Shown here: positions 1-6,144 of the stretch, piece by piece | Layout of the letters: each line of letters starts with the position of its first letter | Numbering within the stretch: the first letter of the stretch is position 1 | Source: Bacteroidaceae bacterium | GTDB lineage: Bacteria > Bacteroidota > Bacteroidia > Bacteroidales > Bacteroidaceae | Direction: 5' to 3' | DNA: 9,370 bases | Assembly (NCBI GenBank): GCA_023227685.1 | Contig: JALNVG010000085.1 | Coordinates: forward strand, 1 to 9,370 | Notes under the pieces: generated by a model | The model's input: the letters and a program-made list of their open reading frames with translations, nothing else | Told to the model about the DNA's origin: nothing | The model's database searches: none | Made by a program: the position numbers and the translations under genes

Positions 1-629
1 AAAAAAGAATCTACTTTCACTTTCACTTGAGTGAACAAGGCATCACAATCGTCGAGTGGCAAAACTTGCAATGCCTCTTTCAATTTATATAATTTATAGC
101 GCAACTTCGTACGCTCATCATCGGGAATATAATATTTTTTAAGATCCTTGACTAAATAATCAATCTTCAAATCCAATTCATAGAATTTGTTCAACCAATC
201 CATATTCCGTTCAAAGACAAGAAATACCTGCTCTAATTTGCGCAGACTAAAATGCATACTTAAAGCTTCATTAGCCATTTTCACTGACTTGTCGCTATTA
301 ATCAACATCAAGTCATGTACTTGCAAAGTAATTCTTTTTTTGATAAATTCATGAATCCGCAGACGGGTAACAGAAGCTTCACGTTTTAAACGCATCAATT
401 CACTAAAGCTCTCACCTTTATCATATCTTATACGCGATTTAATCGCACGAAGACTCTCCATACCACTAGAACTAAAAATACCTAATCGTTCTTCCTGAAA
501 ATACATATAAGTTATACGCTTCCACTCTTTCTCGGATAAGCTATGCAATTTATCACAATAAATAGAAGGACGACATTTCTTTGTATATACTATTGATAAA
601 AGTTGAGGTGCGCTAATTTCTACTTTCAT
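1..629 (-). CDS. Hypothetical protein, helix-rich, 3' end missing (runs off the left edge)
   Basis: An ATG at 629-627 opens a frame of 209 codons with no stop before the window edge, so the C-terminus is missing. I do not recognise the family. The visible part has no signal peptide, no membrane segment and no CxxC metal motif. It is rich in Lys, Arg, Glu and Leu and looks mostly alpha-helical and cytoplasmic. A Trp-containing stretch near residues 27-40 (SLSEKEWKRITYMYF) and a basic region around residues 58-100 (SRIRYDKGE, LMRLKREAS, FIKKRI) could suit nucleic-acid or protein contact, but that is only inference. The start is favoured because a Bacteroides-type promoter lies about 60 nt upstream and the frame stays open throughout. 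It is separated from galE by two hairpins, so it is probably its own transcription unit. Unbroken coding with ordinary codons argues that it is a real gene. No function is assigned. Confidence 0.72.
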   Translation of the reverse strand, partial: MKVEISAPQLLSIVYTKKCRPSIYCDKLHSLSEKEWKRITYMYFQEERLGIFSSSGMESLRAIKSRIRYDKGESFSELMRLKREASVTRLRIHEFIKKRITLQVHDLMLINSDKSVKMANEALSMHFSLRKLEQVFLVFERNMDWLNKFYELDLKIDYLVKDLKKYYIPDDERTKLRYKLYKLKEALQVLPLDDCDALFTQVKVKVDSF

Positions 630-690
630 ATTCTCATTTTATTAGACTATACGAAAACATCAGTTTACTCTAAATTTAGTTTATAATTTA

Positions 691-722
691 CAAAAATATA
701 AAATAAAATTCCATATAACAAA
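691..722 (-). promoter_or_regulatory. Bacteroides-type promoter for the left-edge gene
   Basis: On the minus strand a -7 element TATTTTTG (698-691) matches TAnnTTTG exactly. A -33 element TTTG (722-719) lies 20 nt upstream of it, which is the spacing expected for the Bacteroides primary sigma factor. Transcription would begin near 685, giving an A/T-rich leader of roughly 55 nt before the ATG at 629. The match is good, but the region is very A/T-rich, so chance matches are possible. Confidence 0.55.
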
Positions 723-765
723 TTACAGATTATGTTATAAAACACAACAAGTACTTACAACTCAC

Positions 766-802
766 AAAGGAAGCATAACTTAAAACTTGTTATGCTTCCT
801 TT
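766..802 (-). terminator. Perfect 14-bp hairpin downstream of galE, probable terminator
   Basis: AAAGGAAGCATAAC (766-779) and GTTATGCTTCCTTT (789-802) are perfect inverted complements separated by a 9-nt loop. It lies about 60 nt beyond the galE stop and before the promoter of the next gene, where the end of the rnf-galE transcript is expected. Read on the minus strand, the U-run after the stem is only three residues and is followed by GTG. Read on the plus strand it is five T (800-804). It may therefore act in both directions, or mainly stabilise the 3' end. The strand given follows the gene context, not the T-tract. Confidence 0.6.
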
Positions 803-820
803 TTATGATATATTTACATT

Positions 821-859
821 TTTGACGATAAGGTCTATCAAAAGAATCTTATCATCAAA
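821..859 (-). repeat. Second hairpin, just after the galE stop codon
   Basis: Positions 821-832 (TTTGACGATAAG) and 848-859 (CTTATCATCAAA) pair over 12 positions around a 15-nt loop. The single non-complementary position becomes a G-U wobble when the minus strand is transcribed, so the stem is better as minus-strand RNA than as DNA. It starts three bases past the galE stop codon and has no U-tract, so it is more likely a 3' stabilising or anti-exonuclease stem, or part of a two-hairpin terminator with 766-802, than a stand-alone terminator. Confidence 0.45.
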
Positions 860-862
860 GAT

Positions 863-1897
863 TTATTGGATACCTCTTTTGCGAAGTTCTTTCTGCCAAT
901 TCCAAGCCGAACGCAAAGTATCTTCGATCGTTGTCTCAGCCTTCCATCCAAGCTCATTATTAGCTTTTGAAGGATCAGCCCAAACCTGTTCAATATCACC
1001 AGGCCTTCTGTCAACTATTTTATAATTCAATTTAACACCGGTAGCTTTTTCAAAAGTATGGATCAATTCGAGAACTGATAGTCCCTGCCCGGTACCAATA
1101 TTAAAAACTTCAACCTTTTCTTTCTGTTTGTTCTCAAAAATACGAGCTATAGCAAATACATGAGCCTTAGCCAAATCTACAACATTGATATAATCACGAA
1201 TACATGAACCATCCGGAGTATTATAATCACCACCAAATACGTTCAATATTTTGCGAAGACCAAGAGCTGTCTGAGTCAAATAAGGAATTAAATTACAGGG
1301 TACACCAAGTGGTAACTCTCCTAAAAGAGCAGAAGGATGAGCACCGATCGGGTTGAAATATCTCAATAAAATTGACTTGATAGGTGAACCCGAAGCTACA
1401 GTATCACGGATAATTTCTTCGTTTATCTGCTTAGTATTACCATAAGGAGATTCAGCTTTCTTAATCGGAGCCTCTTCTGTTACAGGCAATTTATCCGGTT
1501 GACCGTAAACCGTACAAGAAGAAGAGAAAACAATACCTTCAACTGCATATTTAGGCATTAGCTCAAGTAGATTAATCAACGACACAATATTATTACGATA
1601 ATAGAGTAACGGTTTTTCTACCGATTCACCAACAGCCTTACTGGCTGCAAAATGAATAATGGCATTAATACCTTTATGCTTTTCAAACAAACCTTTCATA
1701 GCATCCAGATTCGTACAATCCAATTTTTCAAAAGCAGGACGTATTCCCGAAACTTTCTCTATATTGTCAACTACATCAGCACTTGAATTGGAGAGATTAT
1801 CAACAATAACAACTTCATGTCCGGCTTTCTGCAGTTCAACCACAGTGTGGGAACCAATAAAACCGGTACCACCAGTAACTAAGATTTTTCCTTTCAT
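863..1897 (-). CDS. galE: UDP-glucose 4-epimerase GalE
   Basis: This cytoplasmic enzyme of the extended short-chain dehydrogenase family interconverts UDP-glucose and UDP-galactose using tightly bound NAD+. It serves the Leloir pathway and supplies UDP-galactose for envelope glycans. The 344 residues match the usual length (about 340). The Rossmann NAD-binding motif GGTGFIG lies at 9-15. SSSCTVYG at 125-132 holds the active-site Ser/Thr, and the catalytic pair YxxxK is Tyr152 and Lys156. The substrate-loop region RYFNPIGAHPSA is at 179-190 and RDYINVVDLA at 234-243. The SSS-C-TVYG sequence has Cys where the E. coli enzyme has Ala. It starts 47 nt after rnfA with no recognisable promoter in the gap, so it is probably the last gene of the rnf transcript. 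A UDP-N-acetylhexosamine or UDP-glucuronate epimerase with the same fold is less likely, because length and motifs fit GalE closely. Confidence 0.93.
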   Translation of the reverse strand: MKGKILVTGGTGFIGSHTVVELQKAGHEVVIVDNLSNSSADVVDNIEKVSGIRPAFEKLDCTNLDAMKGLFEKHKGINAIIHFAASKAVGESVEKPLLYYRNNIVSLINLLELMPKYAVEGIVFSSSCTVYGQPDKLPVTEEAPIKKAESPYGNTKQINEEIIRDTVASGSPIKSILLRYFNPIGAHPSALLGELPLGVPCNLIPYLTQTALGLRKILNVFGGDYNTPDGSCIRDYINVVDLAKAHVFAIARIFENKQKEKVEVFNIGTGQGLSVLELIHTFEKATGVKLNYKIVDRRPGDIEQVWADPSKANNELGWKAETTIEDTLRSAWNWQKELRKRGIQ

Positions 1898-1944
1898 AAT
1901 TTCAATTTAATTGATTAAACGTTTTATAGAGATAATCAGGGCAA

Positions 1945-2517
1945 TTATACTAAACCGGAAAAGCCCATAAAAGCCATGGCTAGTAATCCTGCGGTTATTA
2001 ATGCAATCGGCGTTCCCCTCATACCTTTCGGGACATTGACCAAGCTCATCTGCTCACGAATACCGGAAAAAACCACCAATGCCAACGCAAAGCCCAAAGC
2101 CGTGGAAAAAGCATAGACAACACCTGTCAGCAAATTAAAATCTTTCTGAATTACCAATATAGCCACACCAAGAATACAACAATTGGTTGTAATAAGTGGT
2201 AAATAAACGCCTAGAGCCTGATAAAGTGCCGGTGAAACTTTTTTAAGAATGATTTCAACCATTTGTACCAATGCAGCAATAACCAAAATAAAGGTTATAG
2301 TCTGCAAATACTGTAAGCCAAAGGCATCTAGTACCAATTTCTGTATTAAGAATGTGACAATGGTAGCAATAGTAAGCACAAAAGTTACAGCTGCCCCCAT
2401 TCCCATAGCCGTATCGATCTTCTTCGAGACACCCAAAAATGGACAAATCCCCAAGAACTGAGATAATACAATGTTATTGACAAAAATCGCCGATATAAAT
2501 ATTAATATATATTCCAT
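1945..2517 (-). CDS. rnfA: Rnf complex membrane subunit RnfA
   Basis: This integral membrane subunit of the Rnf ferredoxin:NAD+ oxidoreductase is homologous to NqrE and paired with RnfE in inverted topology. The 190 residues are of normal length and form about six membrane helices (roughly 1-20, 38-60, 73-91, 101-122, 129-150, 170-190). Conserved Cys25 in LGICPFLGV and Cys113 in TNCCILG are the equivalents of the cysteines that, with those of RnfE, hold the intramembrane iron or [2Fe-2S] centre in Rnf and Nqr. An extra neighbouring Cys114 is present. The N-terminal IFVNNIVLSQFLG is a family signature. It is the last rnf gene, 17 nt after rnfE, and galE follows. RnfA versus RnfE was decided by the VNNIVLSQFLG start and by gene order BCDGEA. 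Confidence 0.95.
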   Translation of the reverse strand: MEYILIFISAIFVNNIVLSQFLGICPFLGVSKKIDTAMGMGAAVTFVLTIATIVTFLIQKLVLDAFGLQYLQTITFILVIAALVQMVEIILKKVSPALYQALGVYLPLITTNCCILGVAILVIQKDFNLLTGVVYAFSTALGFALALVVFSGIREQMSLVNVPKGMRGTPIALITAGLLAMAFMGFSGLV

Positions 2518-2534
2518 AATTGTCTTTTATTAAA

Positions 2535-3119
2535 TTACACTTTTTTGAAACTGTTAATAAATGCAATGAGAAATCCCAAAACAATAAATGCTCCGGGAGC
2601 CAATACAAACATCAACATACCATAATTCTCAGGGAATAGTGTCATACCAAAAATTTTACCTGTACCCAAGATTTCACGTAAAGCTCCAAGTAATGTCAAC
2701 GCAATTGTAAAACCAAGTCCCATACCTAATCCGTCAAAAAAAGAAGCCACCGGCGTATTCTTGGCAGCAAATGCCTCAGCACGTCCCAATACGATACAAT
2801 TAACCACAATAAGTGGAATGAATATACCTAATGTCGTATATAATCCTGGTACATAAGCTTGCATCACCATTTGCAGTAATGTAACAAAAGAAGCAATGAC
2901 AACAATAAACGATGGTATCCTTACCATATCAGGAATCAGATTCTTCAACAGCGAAATAACTGTATTAGAACAAATTAAGACAAACATGGTGGCCAATCCC
3001 ATACTCATACCGTTAATAGCCGAAGAGGTAGTGCCCAACGTCGGACACATACCGAGCATTAGTACAAACGTCGGATTTTCTTTGATCAATCCGTTTAGAA
3101 AAACTTTGATATTATTCAT
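2535..3119 (-). CDS. rnfE: Rnf complex membrane subunit RnfE
   Basis: RnfE is the partner of RnfA (NqrD homologue) and part of the route that carries electrons across the membrane during ferredoxin oxidation. The 194 residues form about six membrane segments (around 38-60, 68-90, 98-115, 128-148 and 166-188 are clear). Signature motifs are the N-terminal NGLIKENPTFVLMLGMCPTL region at 9-28 and VNCIVLGRAEAFA at 106-118. Cys25 and Cys108 correspond to Cys25 and Cys113 of RnfA, as expected for the shared metal site. The first ~16 residues form an amphipathic cytoplasmic start typical of RnfE/NqrD. The gap to rnfG is 19 nt and holds an AAAGG about 10 nt before the ATG, a weak Shine-Dalgarno-like signal. 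It is otherwise ordinary in length and composition. Confidence 0.95.
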   Translation of the reverse strand: MNNIKVFLNGLIKENPTFVLMLGMCPTLGTTSSAINGMSMGLATMFVLICSNTVISLLKNLIPDMVRIPSFIVVIASFVTLLQMVMQAYVPGLYTTLGIFIPLIVVNCIVLGRAEAFAAKNTPVASFFDGLGMGLGFTIALTLLGALREILGTGKIFGMTLFPENYGMLMFVLAPGAFIVLGFLIAFINSFKKV

Positions 3120-3138
3120 TTTCTATACCTTTCTTATC

Positions 3139-3792
3139 TTATTTAGTACTGATAGAATCAGACGGTTCAACATGTTTCGTAGCACCAGTCATGCCATTAG
3201 GCTTTTCACCATTATTTTTAAATGCTTCATAAGCACTGTTAACAGCACGCAAAAACGCTCTTGAAGTAATAGTTGCAGCAGTGATAGCATCCACTTGTCC
3301 CCCATCCTTCTTCACAATTAGCGGTTTCTCGCCGGGATTCATTCCGATAATATCACCCTTGCTGCCCTTCTTAAACCAACTCACTGATTTAGAGCCCAAT
3401 CCCGGAGTTTCAGAATGACTCAATACAGAATAGCCATATACCTTCCCATCGGCCTGAAAACCGACAAGTACAGTTAACTCGCCACCAAAGCCCAAAGATT
3501 CGGACTTTACAGCGGTACCTACCAATTTGTTATTATTTTTGGCTGGATAAATAATATATTTCACTGTCTTTTTACCATCCTTTTCACCGAAAACAGTATC
3601 TGCCTCCGTCACAGGATTATTATCGTAAGCAGGAAGAACCTCTTTTAATGCGGTATTCAAGATATTCGCATTAGCCTTAGCTATTGGTTCTGCAGTCAGC
3701 AAATTAACATAGGCAAGTAATGCAACACATATTACTGTCGTGCCCGTAAGCACAAATACCATATTCTTTAATGATGATTCTAATTTTTTCAT
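3139..3792 (-). CDS. rnfG: Rnf complex flavoprotein subunit RnfG (covalent FMN)
   Basis: RnfG is a single-span membrane protein whose outer domain carries covalently bound FMN and relays electrons within Rnf (homologue of NqrC). The 217 residues comprise a short basic N-terminus, one membrane anchor (about 11-31), and an FMN-binding domain with the core GFGGELTVLVGF (101-112) and SHSETPGLGSKS (125-136). The flavinylation motif DAITAAT (168-174) makes Thr174 the predicted FMN-linked residue; attachment needs an ApbE-type flavin transferase, not encoded in this window. The ATG overlaps the rnfD stop as ATGA (3792-3789), which suggests translational coupling. Unusually, the hydrophilic C-terminal tail contains a second similar motif, NGMTGAT (199-205), ahead of a Ser-rich end; see findings. 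Identification is firm; the role of the second motif is unknown. Confidence 0.95.
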   Translation of the reverse strand: MKKLESSLKNMVFVLTGTTVICVALLAYVNLLTAEPIAKANANILNTALKEVLPAYDNNPVTEADTVFGEKDGKKTVKYIIYPAKNNNKLVGTAVKSESLGFGGELTVLVGFQADGKVYGYSVLSHSETPGLGSKSVSWFKKGSKGDIIGMNPGEKPLIVKKDGGQVDAITAATITSRAFLRAVNSAYEAFKNNGEKPNGMTGATKHVEPSDSISTK

Positions 3793-4784
3793 TTCTTCTT
3801 AGCTACCTCCCCAAAGCGTTTAGGTTTACAATAGATATTAATGAGCGGAGTAAAGCAGTTCATGATTAAAATGGCAAACGACATACCTTCCGGATAAGAG
3901 CCAAACAGACGAATAACTACGGTCAGCACTCCTATAAAAAAGCCATAGATCAACATTCCCTTTTTGTTCATAGGAGAAGTTACATAATCGGTAGCCATGA
4001 AAATTGCCCCGAGCATCAAACCTCCTGACAGCAACTGAATCAATGGTCTGGCATACTCAACAGGATTAACCAAATGCATAATACCTGTAAAAACAAATAC
4101 CGTAGCTAATATACTAACCGGAATATGCCAAGTTATAATCTTTTTCCATAGCATGAAAATTAATCCAAGCAACAAAGCTGCAGCACTAATTTCACCTATA
4201 CTACCGGCATTGGTACCAATAAAAAGATTCCAGGCACTAGGCAACTGATTAAGTGAAACACCCGAAGTACCATTAATCACCCCTTTCATTATAGCTAGTG
4301 GAGTAGCAGCAGTCGTTGCATCAGCATAAGAAGTGATCTGCCCTACAACTGGCCAAGAAGTCATTTGTACGGGAAATGAAATTAACAGAAACACACGACC
4401 GGCCAAAGCAGGATTAACAGGATTGCAGCCCAGACCACCAAATGGCATTTTAGCCACACCGATAGCAAATAAAGCGCCAAGAATAATAATCCATATCGGA
4501 AGGTTTGAAGGCAAATTGAAAGCTAATAATACTCCGGTAATAATAGCAGAACAATCACCGATAGTCGTCGTTTTACTTTTCATGATATACTTACCGATAG
4601 CCCATTCGAAAAACAGACATGAGACAACAGATGTGACCATAACGATTAAAGCACCTATTCCGAAAACGACAAGTGAAACGAAAAAGGCTGGTATCAATGC
4701 AATAAGCACACCATGCATATTTCTCTTTACAGTATCTTCGCTATGAACATGCGGAGAAAGAGATACAAATAATTTATTTTCCAT
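3789..4784 (-). CDS. rnfD: Rnf complex membrane flavoprotein subunit RnfD (covalent FMN)
   Basis: RnfD is a polytopic membrane subunit (NqrB homologue) that carries covalent FMN and probably forms much of the ion-translocating path. The 331 residues contain roughly ten hydrophobic segments, including 24-44, 45-62, 95-112, 200-213, 220-240, 276-294 and 298-315. The family motif GGLGCNPVNPALAGR spans 116-130. The flavinylation motif DATTAAT (155-161) is followed by PLA, so Thr161 is the predicted FMN attachment site. The FMATDYVTSPM motif is at 262-272. The N-terminal SPHVHSEDTVKRNM (10-23) is the usual cytoplasmic start. It begins 5 nt after the rnfC stop and overlaps rnfG by 4 nt. Length is slightly below many RnfD proteins but all core motifs are present. 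Confidence 0.95.
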   Translation of the reverse strand: MENKLFVSLSPHVHSEDTVKRNMHGVLIALIPAFFVSLVVFGIGALIVMVTSVVSCLFFEWAIGKYIMKSKTTTIGDCSAIITGVLLAFNLPSNLPIWIIILGALFAIGVAKMPFGGLGCNPVNPALAGRVFLLISFPVQMTSWPVVGQITSYADATTAATPLAIMKGVINGTSGVSLNQLPSAWNLFIGTNAGSIGEISAAALLLGLIFMLWKKIITWHIPVSILATVFVFTGIMHLVNPVEYARPLIQLLSGGLMLGAIFMATDYVTSPMNKKGMLIYGFFIGVLTVVIRLFGSYPEGMSFAILIMNCFTPLINIYCKPKRFGEVAKKK

Positions 4785-4789
4785 CTTTG

Positions 4790-6127
4790 TTATTTTTTCG
4801 CTTTACGAGCTCGAATCATTGCGCCAACCTTATTTTTTCCCAGTCTACAATAATCAAGAATGGGACGATTGGACGGACAAGTGAACTGACAACAACCACA
4901 TTCTATACAATCCATGATTCTTTCTTTTTCCATTCTCTCAAACTCACCGTGAGCGGCAAGTTGAGCAAGCAGATACGGTTCAAGTCCCATAGAACAAGCA
5001 TCAACACATTTAGCACAACGAATACAGGGATGAATTTCACCACGTTTAGCCTCTTCTTCGTTCATAATCAACAGTCCGGAACTACCTTTAGTCATCGGCA
5101 CATCAAGGTTTATCAGCGCTTTACCCATCATCGGACCACCACTAATAACCTTACCGGTATCATCGGGCAAACCTCCACAGGCATCAACCAACTGGCGTAA
5201 TGGAGTACCGATTCTCGCCAAGAGATTAGACGGTTTGGCTAAAGAATTACCCGTTATCGTAATTACACGTTCAAACAAAGGTTTATTTTTCTGGATGGCT
5301 TGATAAACAGCAAATGTGGTACCAACATTCTGCACAATAACTCCGACAGAAATAGGCAAAGCACCACTAGCAACCTGACGATCAGTCACCGCATCAATAA
5401 GTTGTTTCTCACCACCCTGCGGATATTTCATTTTTAAGGGTACGACCTCAATACCCGGATAACTTGAAGCGGTCTTCTTCAGTAATTCAATAGCATCGGG
5501 TTTGTTATTTTCTATTGCGATAAAAGCCTTATTAACTTTCGCAGCTTTCATCAAGATAGAAACACCGACCATAATTTCCTCGGCATGCTCAAGCATCAGC
5601 TGATGATCTGCCGTCAAGTATGGTTCACACTCAACACCATTGATAATAACACATTGCGCTTTGAAGGCAGGAGGCGGACAAAGTTTGACTTGCGTAGGGA
5701 AACATGCGCCTCCCATACCGACAATACCGCAATCAGTAAGTTTCTTAATTATTTCTTCAGACGAGAATTTACACTCTTTAACTAGCGTATCGGAACGATC
5801 GATAGTCTCTTCCCACTCATCACCTTCCACATTAATGATAATAGCAGGTTTCGGGTATCCGCTGGCATCAATAACATTATCTATTTTCAATACTTTTCCA
5901 CTCACAGAAGAATGAATAGCGGCAGAAACAAAGCCTCCGAGTTCTGCAATCTTCATGCCAACCTTCACAGTATCACCTTTTGCAACCAAAGGTTTGGCAG
6001 GAGCTCCTATATGCTGGCTCAACAAGATAGCTACTTGTGGAGGAATTGCAGCTTTGATAATAGACTGATGTGCTGATAACTTATTTTCTTGTGGATGAAC
6101 TCCACCGATTGAAAATGTCTTTAACAT
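4790..6127 (-). CDS. rnfC: Rnf complex NAD(H)-binding iron-sulfur subunit RnfC
   Basis: RnfC is the peripheral cytoplasmic subunit where NAD+ is reduced. The 445 residues show an N-terminal RnfC barrel domain with GGVHPQENK (8-16). A NuoF-like FMN/NAD-binding region follows, with GIVGMGGACFPTQVK (134-148), INGVECEPYLTADH (162-175) and YPQGGEKQLI (235-244). Next come an SLBB-like stretch near 295-345 and a pair of [4Fe-4S] motifs: Cys368-x2-Cys371-x2-Cys374-x3-Cys378, and Cys407-x2-Cys410-x2-Cys413-x3-Cys417-Pro. Length is close to the usual form and far shorter than enterobacterial RsxC with its repetitive C-terminal tail. The glycine-rich loop has Cys142 at a variable position often filled by Gly, Ala or Thr. 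It lies 17 nt after rnfB and 5 nt before rnfD. The identification rests on several independent motifs. Confidence 0.96.
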   Translation of the reverse strand: MLKTFSIGGVHPQENKLSAHQSIIKAAIPPQVAILLSQHIGAPAKPLVAKGDTVKVGMKIAELGGFVSAAIHSSVSGKVLKIDNVIDASGYPKPAIIINVEGDEWEETIDRSDTLVKECKFSSEEIIKKLTDCGIVGMGGACFPTQVKLCPPPAFKAQCVIINGVECEPYLTADHQLMLEHAEEIMVGVSILMKAAKVNKAFIAIENNKPDAIELLKKTASSYPGIEVVPLKMKYPQGGEKQLIDAVTDRQVASGALPISVGVIVQNVGTTFAVYQAIQKNKPLFERVITITGNSLAKPSNLLARIGTPLRQLVDACGGLPDDTGKVISGGPMMGKALINLDVPMTKGSSGLLIMNEEEAKRGEIHPCIRCAKCVDACSMGLEPYLLAQLAAHGEFERMEKERIMDCIECGCCQFTCPSNRPILDYCRLGKNKVGAMIRARKAKK

Positions 6128-6144
6128 ACAACTCTATGATTTAT

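Noticed and set aside
1..629. The left-edge protein as a transposase, integrase or RteC-like conjugative-element regulator
   Set aside because: No catalytic motif of transposases or tyrosine/serine recombinases is visible, the RteC resemblance is only general helical character, and there are no terminal repeats or target duplications nearby.
792..1025. Plus-strand frame of 77 codons crossing the galE 3' end and the hairpin region
   Set aside because: It overlaps galE coding sequence and starts inside the terminator hairpin stem; it has no plausible leader or domain.
1898..1944. Short palindromes in the rnfA-galE gap (CAATTTAATTG at 1903-1913, TTTAATTGATTAAA at 1906-1919, AAACGTTT at 1917-1924) as an operator or terminator
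   Set aside because: Arms are 4-6 bp in very A/T-rich DNA with loops of 0-2 nt; such matches are expected by chance, and no promoter element accompanies them.
4333..5200. Two 137-codon plus-strand frames opposite rnfD (4333-4746) and rnfC (4787-5200)
   Set aside because: Both are antisense to firmly identified genes, have no promoter, and their translations look like reverse-complement artefacts.
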